From contig MU394150.1 of NCBI GenBank assembly GCA_022578605.1, positions 1 through 64,000 of the forward strand: 64,000 nt of DNA, written 5' to 3'. The translations under genes were made by a program, and so were the position numbers. The notes under the pieces are model-generated. The model did no database searches and was not told where the DNA came from. It saw only the letters and a list, made by a program, of their open reading frames with translations. Positions within the stretch are counted from its first letter, which is position 1, and each line of letters opens with the position of its first letter. Below are positions 46,066 through 57,757 of the stretch, in pieces. This DNA is from Camillea tinctor. Taxonomy: Eukaryota > Ascomycota > Sordariomycetes > Xylariales > Xylariaceae.

Positions 46066-46987
46066 ATGGCTTCTCCCAAGTTAACACTATACACGAACCA
46101 CGGCTGCCCATGTAAGTCTTGTCTATTCTGAACTGGCCCCCTAGACTTGGGATTGCTTCGAGTTGAAATGTAAACTAAGGTTATATATATCACTAACACG
46201 CTTCACTACTTGGTAGGGGCTCACCGGGCGCACATCGCCCTGTCAGAACTGGGACTGCCATTTGAGGAGGAGATTATTGACCTCTCGGTCCCACGAACAC
46301 CCGAATACTTGAAGGTGAACCCTCGTGGTCTCGTGCCGTCTCTCAAGGTCGGCGACGAGATCATCACTGAGTCGGCCATTGTTTCTAGCTATCTCGCTGA
46401 TGCCTATCCCTCCCATCTCGTCCCGGCCTCCAACGAGCCCAACGGTGCCTTAGCGAGAGCTAGGATTGCCTTCTTCGTCGATACCTACTTCTCCAAGGCC
46501 AACAGTTTCCTGTTCAAAGTGGTCGCTGCCAAGACGGACGCTGAAGCAGAGAGCATCGCTCAGGAGCTCGTCGCTGGCGTGGTCAAGGAAGTCGAGCCTC
46601 TTCTGAGCAATGCTGCCCCCTTCTTCAACGGCAGCGACAAGCTTACTCTTGCCGAGGTGAGATTCCTTCTGTCTTCGCTTTGGGCTTCTTTGTTTGTTTT
46701 TTTTCGTCCTTGTTATTGTCTTGATCGAATGGCAACACCAAGTATACATAGCTAACAAAGAAACTCAACTATAGGTCCTCACCGGCTCGTTCATTGCTCG
46801 GCTATGGTCGTGGCCGAAATACGGGCTTTTGCCTCAAGGTCTCGTTAAGGAGTTCGAGACCAAGGCGCCAAATTTTTACCGCTGGGGCACGGCCGTGAGC
46901 CAACACCCCAGTGTAACCAATATCTATAACGAGGCAGAAATTGCTGAGCGGACCAAGCAGAGATTCGGGGCAGGCCGTTATTCGTGA
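46066..46987 (+). CDS. Glutathione S-transferase
   Basis: Three exons (46066-46111, 46217-46656, 46775-46987; introns 105 and 118 bp) give 232 aa. The N-terminal thioredoxin fold starts KLTLYTNHGCPWAHRAHIAL; Cys14 in CPWA is in the place used by omega-type (Cys-dependent) GSTs. NPRGLVPSLKVGD carries the cis-proline, and ITESAIVSSYLADAYP holds the glutathione-binding Glu-Ser pair. The alpha-helical C-terminal domain follows, ending in RFGAGRYS. It is a cytosolic enzyme for conjugation or thiol-transfer; class is inferred from CPWA only. The short first exon splits the Trp codon of the motif. Confidence 0.9.
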
Positions 46988-47508
46988 GAGGCTTGATAGA
47001 TATCAGCCCACTTGGTCATGCAATGGGGAGTGCGGGACTTGAGAATTGGTAACTAGATATTATTAAGGTCGATCTAGCCTGGGGTCATATGACTATGGCA
47101 TGCCTGATGGGAACTGTCTAGGGATTGTGTGATTTAGCAAGAATTTAGCGACTATGAGTTTCTGGCGTATAGAAAGCTCCGAATGCCAATTCTAGTAGGT
47201 TGTTATTTATGCTAAAAGCAAATTGCGAAAATTTATCGTACTTTCTAGGCGTTCTCCTTTCTCCGCCTCCTTTCCGTAACCAAAGGAGAGGATTTTAATC
47301 TATCTACGGGAGCTAACCTTCTTTCTCCTACCACCACTATACACTCAACTACTATCGATCACAAACGTTTAACTAATTAGTTAAAAGTATAGATAGAAGT
47401 GAGATATCGACTTTTTATCTAGATGTATATACAATTTCGGGTGAAGCTCAAAGATATGTACGACCAATAGGCACTCAGGGAGGTCCCCCCCTTACTTCCC
47501 CTATCTAC
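46988..47508. other. Convergent 3' region, GST and pectin lyase
   Basis: AT-rich with short CT tracts; no gene recognised. Confidence 0.4.
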
Positions 47509-48802
47509 TCAAATATGTCCAATCCCCGCCGACCCGGGCACACTGTTCCTCGCCTCTTCCGCCGACATCGATGCGGCGGGCACGTCGTACCCGGCAAAGT
47601 CCCCCCAAAACCCCTCGTCGTCCGCGCCCTCGAAGTTGCCTGCGTCCGAGTCCCCGTCATACGCGTTTGCTGCGCACGCGCGGCCTAGCGCACCACTCGC
47701 AGCGCACCGCTCTCGGCTCGCCGCGTCCGGCCCGCTGAACAACTGCCCCGCGAAGTCATCTACCGCGACCTGCGCCACGCCCGAGAAAGCGCACCCCTCG
47801 AACAGCCCCCGCGCGGCGGACGAGTCGCCCTCGAGCGCGTGTCCGCTGACCGAGTCCCAGACGCTGTTCACGGCGTGGAAGAGCGTGGTCCCGCTGAGGG
47901 CCGGGCCGCGGCCGGAGGTGTAGGTAAGGTAGTTATCTAGTTAGGAAAAGGGGGGAGGGTAATGGTAAGGCTCGTTAGCTAGCTTCTTTCTGCGGAGGTG
48001 GGGGTGACGGGTAAACTCACTCTGGAACGTGATCTGGTCACCTTCGCCGACGAGCTCGAGGACCCAGTAGTGGTGGCCGTCGCAGCTGGCCGACCAGCTC
48101 GTCTTGCCATCGATGTAATTGTTCGACAGAGTGATGCGAGTGTTAGGGTCGAACCCGAAGGCGTAATGTTGGCGGCCGATGAGAGAAGTCTGCTCATATT
48201 GCTTGGTTAGACTCATCGTTAAGGGGACATTCACGTTCGTTATTTACCTGGCAATGATCGATCCATATCAAGTCTGTTCCGGACAAGACGATGGCATCAC
48301 CTCCCCATACATATTCCGGGTTGAGATCCGTGATATGGATATTCTGAATGATGATATTCGATGCTCCACTCGTCATTCGCAGTCCTTTACCCTTTATGAT
48401 CCCGCTGCTCCCCGTGCCGACCAGTGTCTTGTTGCTCTTGACTGTGATGCCCGCTAGTCCTGCATTATCGTAGGAAACCTCGGCTGCGGGATTCGAGCCG
48501 CACCAGTCGTTCGCGTTGATCGCGAGTTGGCAACCCTCTTCTGTACCCCAAGGTGCGCAGCCTGTCTCACTAGTTGTCCCTTCCGATCCGGTAAAATCAT
48601 ACGTCTTCGAGAGTACAATGACTTGCGGCTCGGAACTACCCAAAAGGTCGACGAGCTCGTCTATGTCGGCGGGATAGACCGGCGAAGCGTCCCCACCGCC
48701 AGTAACTCCATATGCGAACCCTTCTGCCGCCCCTGTCACTACCGCCGCGGCACAGACACCGCCAAGTCCAGCGAGGAGAATAATAGCTCGCGAAATTGGC
48801 AT
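47509..48802 (-). CDS. Secreted pectin lyase (PL1)
   Basis: Three exons (48802-48248, 48189-48021, 47936-47509; introns 58 and 84 bp) give 383 aa, usual for fungal pectin lyases. ATG 48802 starts a signal peptide ([20 protein letters not shown]). The parallel beta-helix motifs are in order: [92 protein letters not shown], and [24 protein letters not shown] and GRQHY with SATCDGHHYW-type sequence are typical of pectin lyases rather than calcium-dependent pectate lyases. Predicted to cleave methylated pectin by beta-elimination outside the cell. Exon 3 is much richer in G+C than exons 1 and 2 and ends in an unusual Ala/Gly/Asp-rich tail. Confidence 0.92.
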
Positions 48803-49308
48803 TGTTGTTAGCACTTTTCTCTCCTGCACGCTAGGAGTGGTTGGGGGACAAGGAGAAAAAACAATGTCTTCCTCATTGCAGTAAATCTAGGGAGTCTAGC
48901 CATTGTATAAACATCGGAATGATATTTACAACTGAGTTGACCTGTACGGATTTGGCTAGGTTTCCGTTGCCCTTAATCAACGTCCGACAGACCAGCCCCT
49001 GAAACGTAACGGTATAAATTAGATCTCCATAGGCGTGCTCTGGAACTAGATCCGTCGTGGGGAAGCAGATGACTTGTTGCTTACTACCAATGTTGTGAAT
49101 GACAGTGAACTAAATCCCACCAATGAACAGAAACACCCTGACATCATTGTGACTATGTGTCTAACTACCATACGTGTGATATTATCTAGAAATGCTCTAG
49201 CAGGGGTAAATTGTCAGATGGGATGAATAAACCTGGGATAGAAAGTCTTGGCACTCATGCTCATCCTTGTTAAGGGATGTGCTCGCCACTACTACTACAT
49301 ATAGTGTA
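48803..49308. other. Promoter side of the pectin lyase gene, up to the MITE
   Basis: No gene recognised; ordinary composition. Confidence 0.4.
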
Positions 49309-49627
49309 CGAAGGCAGGGGCCAAAAGTCTGCACCCTTCGGTACGCACGACCTTATTTGCCAAGATAGCCAAGGCTTTAGTTGCAGCTGATAACAGCTGT
49401 AAAGAGTCAGAATTAAGTTAGCCACTATTTACAGTTTTATAATTATAAAGCATATGCACTAATCCTCATTAATCTATAGTGGGTATTTGCAGTAAAGACG
49501 CTATATTTATAGCAGAGCTAGACTTGCAGCTGGTTTTCGGCTGGCAACAGCTGATTCTGGTCCTTGGCATCCTTGGCAAATAAGGTCGTGCGTACCGAAG
49601 GGTGCAGACTTTTGGCCCCTCCCTTCG
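49309..49627. mobile_element. 319-bp MITE with about 64-bp terminal inverted repeats
   Basis: The left end (CGAAGGCAGGGGCCAAAAGT...) and right end (...ACTTTTGGCCCCTCCCTTCG) are inverted copies for about 64 bp with only a few mismatches, running through GTCTGCACCCTTCGGTACGC and GACCTTATTTGCCAAG. Each end is bordered by TA, which fits a TA target-site duplication as made by Tc1/mariner elements. The inner 190 bp are AT-rich with a CAGCTG-rich pair of sub-terminal inverted repeats (near 49381 and 49530). No ORF of transposase type is present. The closeness of the arms suggests a recent insertion and no RIP damage. Confidence 0.85.
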
Positions 49628-49934
49628 TAGAGATCTGGGACAGTCGTTTCGCATACATCTTACATTGTTGTAGCATGATTTCTCTCTCGGATCCTTGAGA
49701 CAGCTATGAGAACGTGTAAATGACAACGACGGCCACGAAGATGTTTTGGACGATAGCCATTCAATTAAGTAAAGTATTTCTATCCTCCAATGGAGCAGGA
49801 TGTCAACCCCAGAGACAGAGTGACAGTACATACATTAAATTATATATTCCAAATTGGTTGCTCCTTAGGGTGAAGGGTAAAGTTGTGACAACAGTCTTGT
49901 CCAAGAAATTGCTTTCTTCGTTTTTTTCCCTCCA
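49628..49934. other. MITE to esterase 3' end
   Basis: Nothing recognised. Confidence 0.35.
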
Positions 49935-50970
49935 TTAGTTTGGCAGTTTCTGGTCTCTGAAAAAATCCATAATCATGGTGCTAGCATCAAATACCGCTCT
50001 GACATGGCCGTCTCTCTCATTATCCGAGTTTGATGTTGTTGCCGGCCAATCGTGGTCGATGTTGTCCCCGTCATAGACAAATGTAATCAAGCCATCCCCG
50101 TAGCTCGAGACTTTGCCGTTATCTGATCTCGGAATAGGGGCTTCGATGGGCCTCTCTTCCAGCCCCTCCCTTTCCACCCACTGCTGGACCCAGGATGGGA
50201 TGTCCGGTAAGCAGGGGTCATTCTTACCATGGTACGGTATCGTCCCATCGGCACCGCCATGGAACGCCAAGAGCGGGATCTCGGTGCGACTCGCATTGCA
50301 GGGCACTTCTACGGTGGCGGGATCACAAATGTCGATCCCCGCAACGTAGTACGCACCAGACACCGGTGCAAATGCGGCGATTCGAGTCGACATCTTCGGA
50401 TCACAAGCAAGCTGGCTCACAAAACCACCGCCTTGCGACTTACCCGTGGCATAGATGCGGCTAGTATCGATACACAACACAGCCTCCACGGCATCGAGAA
50501 CATTGCTTGTGTATCCGAGATCGTCTGACGTGCTACCTGGTGCTGGTGTCCACGTTGTGTGCTCTGGTCGTGAAGGGTCATCCTGTCGACTGTTTAGTTC
50601 GCGATCTTCGCATCCTGAGCTTGCAACTTGTTTGTCTTTAATAGCCAACACATACAGCAGTTCCTTGTAGATAAACAAGAATATGGTCTACATTGAATGC
50701 TGGATTTGTCAAGTTATCTAAGTTGCGTTGGTGCTCCATGTCACCATTGGCACCATGGTAACTAAGAATCATCGGGGTCGCTTTTTTCTGGTCATAGTTC
50801 TCAGGAAGCCAAACTTCGTACTCGCGCCCTCCTGTAATTGGAAACACCTTCACATCTCCAGGGGTGAGAGGGGGTGCCTGGCCGCAACCATCCGTGGAGG
50901 ATGACTGAAGAGGCGATGGGGCCCCCAGTGAGCTAGTAATTAATAGCAGGAAGGTGGTATTCCAATGCAT
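49935..50970 (-). CDS. Secreted CE1-type esterase (feruloyl esterase / PHB-depolymerase-like)
   Basis: Two exons (50970-50656, 50582-49935; a 73-bp intron with GTATGT donor and CGACAG acceptor) give 320 aa. A signal peptide (MHWNTTFLLLITSSLGAP) is followed by REYEVWLPENYD and PMILSYHGANGD, which holds the oxyanion region. GKSQGGGFVSQLACD contains the nucleophile Ser154 in GxSxG. FHGGADGTIPYHGKN gives the likely acid Asp, and DHDWPATTSN the His. This is the order in CE1 feruloyl esterases and related LpqC/PHB depolymerases. Expected to act outside the cell on ferulic or acetyl esters of hemicellulose or pectin; substrate is inferred. It lies 1.1 kb from the pectin lyase with a MITE between. 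Confidence 0.88.
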
Positions 50971-52143
50971 TATCGAGTTTATGGTTTAGTAAAATTTATT
51001 ATGATTGGAAAAAAACAAAAGTGAAAAATTTGGCGGGACCGTTGTGAATTTATACCCATTGAATATGACAGATAAATGGCCAGACAAGTAGTCTGTATGC
51101 ATGTAGGCAATGTTTATATGGATTATGATGAATAGTGTCTAGCACTTACTCAGCCCTAGACTGAGCTGAGCCATGGAATTAGCCAATACGGCACGGTTGT
51201 CTTACTTTCGGCTACGATCTACTTGATGATCTTCTGCAAGCTTAAGACACTAGCCCTGAGTCTAGTTACTTAGATTTTGGTGGACGTGTGCACTTAGGAG
51301 TCCATGCATACATATGTACCTGTTGCTGATGGCTGACATCAGAGGAGCCCGGAAACCCGAGTACACTATCCTCGGCACTTAGTAAAGGGGAATCAACAGG
51401 AATACTCAACCGCGGATATCATGACTCGAAATTATAACAGTGAACGCGAGAGACACACACGAAAGAAAAAAAAAATAGAAAAAACACCTCTGAAGGTTGA
51501 CAAAGGATTTGGACCGCAAGGAAACTATAATATACCAGGCTAGTTCTTTGATCATCCACTATTTCTTTCTTCACAATAGAGCACTGGTAAGAGAGCGCTT
51601 CTTTATTTCTTAAAGCTGGTGCCCAACTAAGTAAGGATCTTCGAAGTCTAGCAATCTATGAATTGTCAACCCCGATCAAGGTCACTTTATTGTTTCGGAC
51701 TTGGGATCTAGCTAGATCAAAACCTGTGACATCATGTAGAATTCCAGCAACACTATATTGTGGCCATTATGCTCTAGAAGCTATATGAATAGTGCATCAG
51801 GATAAACGGATATGAAAAATTGAATTAGGTATGTTGGGTATCCATGTTATAACATATCCATTTTGGAGCATAGATACAGTAAATTGAAAATTTGTAAGCA
51901 GAAGCGATAAAGGGTGGCTCTCACGATAGGATCATGTGTTGCGAATGGATATATACGCTCTTAGCTAACCTAGCAAGAGCGGTATCGCTTTTCCTCTCCA
52001 TATCATATCACTTGTTACTTTTGTCTCGCATACTAGGAGGGATACAGGCTTCTGTATGCGACGGGTATAGTGAACACGATCGATGCCTTGATTACCCTGC
52101 CATTCCCCCATAAGAATTGCAAATGAGATGGACGATACATGGC
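50971..52143. other. Intergenic, esterase promoter and permease 3' end
   Basis: AT-rich with A runs near 51012 and 51468. No gene seen. Confidence 0.4.
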
Positions 52144-53938
52144 TTAGTATGCCCAATCCCGACTCTCGCTCTGTGCATCTCGCGAGCCTCGTTTATTCAT
52201 TCTCCCATACCACAGCCTCAAACTCATAGCCACAGCAGCAACGAACAAATTACACGACGCGCAGACAAAGTTACCGGTCGGATACCCGTTCTCAGCTTCA
52301 TCTGCTTTCCATATCCACTGGGCTATGATTTGCCCGATGCCCGCACATGAGTTGTGTAATGCGATAGCGAAAGGGATAGTCCGCAGGCTGGGCGTATTGC
52401 AAGTCACCCAGTTTGTCATAGCCGGAGCAGCCGGAAACGCACCGGCTGCTGCCATACACAGGCAGCCGTACCGTTGTACGTAAGACGTTGTAGGGAGAAG
52501 CCCGGCCGTAAGCCATCCCAATCCCCCGATGATAGAGATGATCGTGATATGCCAGCCCCGGGCATTGAAGTAGTCGGCGGAATAGGACACCGTTATTGCA
52601 ACCACGAAACCGACAACCCACTATAAAATGAAGGGAAGTTAGCGGTGCGAACAGAGTATAGGGGATATTTTATTCTAAAGCCAACGTACAGGCGGGACTG
52701 TTAATAGTTGCGCTTGAATTGATTCATATCCAAGTCCAGTCACGATTGTTGGGGTGAAAAAGGTAAACGACCCCTGAGTCACAACATTAGCTACCTGCGC
52801 GCCTATTAGTGTATGCTTCCAACAAAATAGATTGAAACAGTACGAATGTGTACGTAGGCGAAATAATGTGCCAGCATGCGTGGGCTTAAGAAGGTTGCGA
52901 CGATCTCCTTGCGGGTAGCGTGTTCTCGATTGTAACCGCCACCTCTCTCTTTCAGGCGGTCCTCGGCGAATTTCTTATCAGATTCGTTCAGCCACTTCGA
53001 GCGGGAAGGGTAGTCAGGAAGAATAAGGAGTGTTGGCGGCACGCTGAGAATGGTGATAATGCCCTCTACGATGAACAGCCAGCGAAACCCCTGAAGCCCA
53101 GCAGCTCCGTTGACTTGACCGATCCCGTAAGCTATAACTCCACCAAACGCGCCTGCAAGATTACAGAAGGCGATCACCAAGGCGATACGGACAGATCTTT
53201 CGTTGTGAGGATACCAAATTGCTATGAGATAGACAATTCCTAGGAGAGAATTCAGTTCAACCCTTCTTCATACAAGGGGTATTATAGTCAACCATACCAG
53301 GAAAAAAGCCTGCCTCGAACTAGAAAGGTTAGTGGTAGTTGGATTAAGGGTTCAACTGACATCATTCTCGGACTGTAGGTCGTCCGTATGAGTCGTGTGC
53401 TCATAATATACTCACCACCCCTATGAGCAACCGTAGAGCGAGGACGGTAGGATAGTTCCGAACGCCTGCAAACCCCAGAGTCAAGACGCCCCAGAAGCCA
53501 AGAAGGGTTCCTAACCACACCGATGGGCGTACATAATGCTTCATGACCCAATTAGAGGGAACTTCGAAGACGGTGTACGCGAGACTGAACAGAGTCACGG
53601 TGAGCGCATACCCCTGGGCCGTCATGCCGGTCTGCTGGAGCATGTCGTCTCCACTCTCCTGGTTGAGAACTCGGGCATTTCCAATGTTGCCGCGATCGAG
53701 GAAGTTAAGTAGATACAGCCAGCAGCATAGCGGGAGGATTCGCGCATCGAGACTCCGGCTAAGACGTTTGCTACGCGCATAGTTGAACTCATGTACGATG
53801 CTGCCTTCTGCTTCTTCTCTCTGTGAATCAAGGTTTCCCTATGGCTTGTTACTGATAGGTTTTTGTCCCATGAAATCGATAATAACTCACCTCTACGTGA
53901 TGATCCTCGATGGGCTCTGATGTCTCTGGTTTTTCCAT
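52144..53938 (-). CDS. MFS permease, anion:cation symporter (allantoate/Dal5-like) family
   Basis: Six exons (53938-53891, 53820-53416, 53319-53298, 53239-52854, 52794-52690, 52620-52144) with introns of 70, 96, 58, 59 and 69 bp give 480 aa. Exon 3 is only 22 nt and encodes FEAGFFPG, the conserved end of transmembrane helix 4. LCCWLYLLNFLDRGNIGNAR at about 47-66 is the family hallmark in the first helix. GFRWLFIVEGIITI, FFTPTIVTGLGYESIQAQLLTVPPWVVGF and NFVCASCNLFVAAVAMSLRLWYGRMN follow. About twelve membrane segments are expected. Family members import allantoate, nicotinate, tartrate or other organic anions. The C-terminus (RGSRDAQSESRDWAY) is slightly shorter than usual. A plasma-membrane location is inferred. 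Confidence 0.9.
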
Positions 53939-55092
53939 GATCTCAACAAAGTATTGCAAAATGCGGAGGTAAGTAATTAGGACCCGGCGTCAGAATGGTA
54001 TTGTCAAAGGTGACTTTGTCCCCAACAGAAGACAGGTTTGCGGCAACGCCTAATCTAAGATCTTTGTTCTCCACGACAAACCCTTCTCCGCACCATTCCC
54101 GATCTTCCCCTCGTCTGTAACATAAGCCCCCCTCTCCCCCCTTTCTCCCCATTTGCTCCATCGGGTAAGTAAGTAATGGGACGCTCTCCAACTTGAATTG
54201 CCGTAGTATAGAGGATATCTCTAACGTGTGGCAAGGGCATGGGGGTTGACAATAGTGCCTTGATTTAGAACTAAGGGATGCTTGAGATTGTAACGGGTAA
54301 TTGGATATTATCCGTTGAAATCTATCGACGATATCCAGGCACATGTACAGCTGGTATGTAGAATGGACAAGGCCCATATGCTCTCATAATTGGCTTTGGG
54401 ATTAAAGGCAATGGGATTACAAGGGGCCTACAGATAGAGGGCTCTAGATATCAAAGGAGACGTATGAAGAACGTACCGTAAAATGATGGTAAGAACTACG
54501 ATTTTTAGGTGTAGTTTTTACGGTCTTACAATAGATCCAAGTCGCAAAGGCTCAGATAATCTCTGTATTGTGCGTAGCAGAGAATTGCGTGAGGAAAAAG
54601 GTCACGTACTGGGTGGTCTTGGCTCTAAGGGTTATAGTAACTCGAGATTGTATCAGAATATATTCGATACCTATACGTCCATCAGATGGATTTCTTGAAC
54701 GCCTGCTATTGATTTCAAAGAAGAAATAAAGCCTTATATTGATAGCTAGAGAATAGGTGACTATAGGAAATATCGCTGTCTTAAATATACCCTTTGATCA
54801 CAATAATCACTTCATTCCATTCGCCACGAATAGTTAGCTTGTATTCCTGAAATAGTAACAAATAAATGGGTCATCACACACTCGTCAGAGGAATTTCAAA
54901 ACAGGAATAACGCCTTAGACTGATAGCCGGAAAATGAGTGACTATAGGAAACAACGCTGACTTAAATACGCCTTTTGCGTAACTACCATAGTCGGCGTAA
55001 CCAACGTAGTTGAGGACGACGCCGACTACATTAGCGATGGTTACATTCCTCCTTTAGGAATGGTTAATTCGTATGTTCTGTTTGCGACAACC
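53939..55092. other. Intergenic with an imperfect 85-bp direct repeat
   Basis: Two copies, about 54708-54793 and 54888-54973, share TTTCAAA, AATAA-GCCTTA, TGATAGC, GTGACTATAGGAAA and CGCTG-CTTAAATA in the same order and spacing. Pairwise identity is roughly three quarters by eye. The copies lie 180 bp apart, 120-385 bp from the end of the PD-(D/E)XK-like gene. No coding sequence was seen. Confidence 0.6.
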
Positions 55093-56670
55093 CTAGCGCT
55101 TTCTCTTCTTGGCTTTACTGGCTGTGCTAGGCGTTGGCGATTGGTAGGTAGAAGGTTGCCTAGTGCTGGCGCGAGACATTCCAACCGATGGGTCCATGTG
55201 GTTGTAATCTCGTTGGACTCGGGGTAGGACTTTGTTGTGAACAGACCTGTATTGGAGGCACTTTGCTTGCACTGCATCTGTCGCCTCTTTCAGACAAGGA
55301 AACAGTTTATTGACACCATAGTCATTTATTATCTTGTCGAGCTCGGCAACAGCTGTTTGTCGAGTAAATCCTCCATTTTTCAACTTCTTCCACGTATAAT
55401 GCCTAAACTGGAGCTTATAATCTTCATTGAAACTCCTGGCCTTCGTGCCGATACCTGGTAATTCATCCGTGTCCATAGCCGATTCATCATCATCATCTAT
55501 AAGACAAGCCCGGTGGACTCGGATGATCATTATCTCTCGGGAACAAGCCACTGAAAAGAACCTGACTTTCTCGAAGAAGGTCTTCACGTGCTTTCCATCC
55601 ATAGAAGTGGTCAGTTGATCACCGCTATCAGCTTCTCTGAAGAGGCAATACATATTGTGCAAGGATTGACTCGCGGCGTTCAAAATCTGGGCGAACGCAA
55701 CGTTCAAGCCGTCATCGCCAGGCCTCTTAGCCTCAACTGCCATGAAATGAAAGGCTCGCATCTGATAAGAATCACCAGTACCCTCGTAGTTCATCACCTC
55801 TTTAAATGCATCGGGGAGCATGTTTATGTCGGGGAAGAAGGCGGCCGTCCGGAATGCTATGGTGATGTCTACTTTTGGCCTCGACAATAACTTTGGTTCA
55901 TGCTGTTGGCCTGCTGCGGAGGGCATGGGCGGGCAATTCCAAAGCTTTTCTACAGTGAAATCAAGGATGCGCCTATGGGGATAGAGCAATCGAAATCGGT
56001 CTATCAGCGACATCATCAGTGTGCGTTGGAAGACAAATTCTTGAGAATCTTCTTTGGTCTTGTAAACGTCGGCGTCCCAAAGACGATCCTGAAACATCTC
56101 CTCTTCTTGGGCCCCCAGTTCGGACACGGCTGACAAGTCAAGGGTTAAGGGATCTTCAAGCTCATTCTTAAAGATTACGTTTCGTGCCTGTAGTCCCGTC
56201 CTGAATAATGGGGTACCGGAGCTTAACCGTGCGGCCTTGTCTACCATGATCTCGTTCGGGTCCAATATATTTAGGAGCTCAATTGTGTCTTCGCTCAAAG
56301 GAGGGAGGTATCCCACCCTTATATAGTATGTGTCTTGGGGATCCTCTTCAAGCGAATCGTCGTACTCGTCGTACTCGTCGTATTGGTGAAGCCTGTAGGA
56401 TGCTTCTTCATTACTGTTGACTCCTTGGTTGTCTGAGATATGCTCTTGCGATGTTGTTTCTATAGTCTCACGTGGCTGTTCGTAGTGATGTGGTCTTCTG
56501 TAGGGCTGAATAGAGGCGGATTTAGCCTTTTCTTTCTGAGCTCTCAAGGCCTTTCTGTCGTTTCGAAGAATCTTTTCCGGATCATCAGTGTGAAGCGCCT
56601 TGTCGGATGTTGCTCTGGACGAGGCTCTAGTATTCACATTACGGGTGGCCCGTACACTTCGATCCGTCAT
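55093..56670 (-). CDS. Fungal PD-(D/E)XK nuclease-like protein (uncertain activity)
   Basis: A single exon of 525 aa from ATG 56670. The N-terminus (1-75) and C-terminus (KAKKRKR, a possible nuclear signal) are basic and disordered; an acidic DEYDEYDDSLEEDPQD stretch lies near 100-115. The central fold contains RPKVDITIAFR (about 268-278) followed, some 40 residues on, by FHFMAVEAKRPGDDG, giving Asp-(x)n-Glu-x-Lys as in the PD-(D/E)XK core, then FAQILNAASQSLHNMY as the helix after it. A later block, FFEKVRFFSVACSREIMIIRVHRA, is beta-rich. Large fungal families with this layout are annotated as PD-(D/E)XK-like and are often expanded and strain-specific. Nuclease activity has not been shown from sequence. 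No transposon end is visible beside it. Confidence 0.7.
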   Translation of the reverse strand: MTDRSVRATRNVNTRASSRATSDKALHTDDPEKILRNDRKALRAQKEKAKSASIQPYRRPHHYEQPRETIETTSQEHISDNQGVNSNEEASYRLHQYDEYDEYDDSLEEDPQDTYYIRVGYLPPLSEDTIELLNILDPNEIMVDKAARLSSGTPLFRTGLQARNVIFKNELEDPLTLDLSAVSELGAQEEEMFQDRLWDADVYKTKEDSQEFVFQRTLMMSLIDRFRLLYPHRRILDFTVEKLWNCPPMPSAAGQQHEPKLLSRPKVDITIAFRTAAFFPDINMLPDAFKEVMNYEGTGDSYQMRAFHFMAVEAKRPGDDGLNVAFAQILNAASQSLHNMYCLFREADSGDQLTTSMDGKHVKTFFEKVRFFSVACSREIMIIRVHRACLIDDDDESAMDTDELPGIGTKARSFNEDYKLQFRHYTWKKLKNGGFTRQTAVAELDKIINDYGVNKLFPCLKEATDAVQAKCLQYRSVHNKVLPRVQRDYNHMDPSVGMSRASTRQPSTYQSPTPSTASKAKKRKR

Positions 56671-57757
56671 CCTGAAGAAGTTGGAGCAAAGTTTCCAAGC
56701 AGGCTGGCGGGGTGTGCTACGCCTTTATGTGATCCGTTTAGGACTTGAGCTTGTGGTTCGAAATGTCTACTAGGTAGTCTGATGGCCAAGGGTACGCCAC
56801 TTCCAATTTTGTTATGTTGGTCGCAGGCCACTCTAGAGTAAAGGTTGCAAGTAGCCCCCCTTCTCTCTTCTTTTCGTCTGTAATAGAGGGGAAGAGAAGA
56901 AGCTAGAAAGGATGAAAAAAAGGAAAATGAAAATAAATAAATAAGCTTACTGAAGCAGCCTGGTTTTAGATAGGGGATATGCTAGTCACCGCAGCTTTAT
57001 AGGTTAGTTCTTGCGTGTTAGTTGTAGAAAAGTGATTGCCACGGGTTAAAAGTGCCATCGCGAACCTTGGAATTTCTTAGATACCTAATAATAGTAGTCA
57101 TCTTCCATTCCAGACTAACCTTTTTGTTGGATGCAGCACCGAAAATCTTACCAACGTGCCCTTCTTTAAACACCTTGATTGAAAAAGGCATGTAAGTACT
57201 AGAAACACAAACCTAACCACATACACCACACTAGATGTTAGCAATCAGTTATAAGTCTGTTACAACATCATTGATCCATCTATTTAATGGAGTCACCGAA
57301 AAGGGAATAAATGTTGTTTCAACATGTATTTATCTCTTTCGTGAGGCCGCTGATCTTAAAAGTGTAACCTATATGTATAAGTCAGGATTATATCCCAGTA
57401 GTCACTCATTCTACGGCTAGCTGGTGACGAGCGCATGTCGGCGAGATTTTAACTTGTTGGTTGGCAAGGTCTAGATCGGAAGGCTACTGGTATCCGAGAC
57501 ATATAATATTATCTCCATCACATGTAATAATGAGGCCCTCTTTTATCTTACTTACACATGCACCTGAGTAGTAGGTAGCTAGGTAGCTAGGTAGGTACTT
57601 AAGCACTGGTGACTTACACATAACATACCACAATAACCATAAAATATTATAACTCATATACATGGGTAAATAGTAACTTTTATTCAAATTTAAAAACAAT
57701 ACAAGTATAAAAAGTAAACTGATAGCGATTCCATATATTCTCAAGGGGGAGTCCGTT
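56671..57757. other. Intergenic
   Basis: Promoter region of the PD-(D/E)XK-like gene and 3' side of the GH16 gene. TAGGTAGCTAGGTAGCTAGGTAGGTA repeat at about 57571-57597. No gene recognised. Confidence 0.45.

Noticed and set aside
49469..49831. 120-codon minus-strand ORF
   Set aside because: Runs through the MITE right arm; not a gene.
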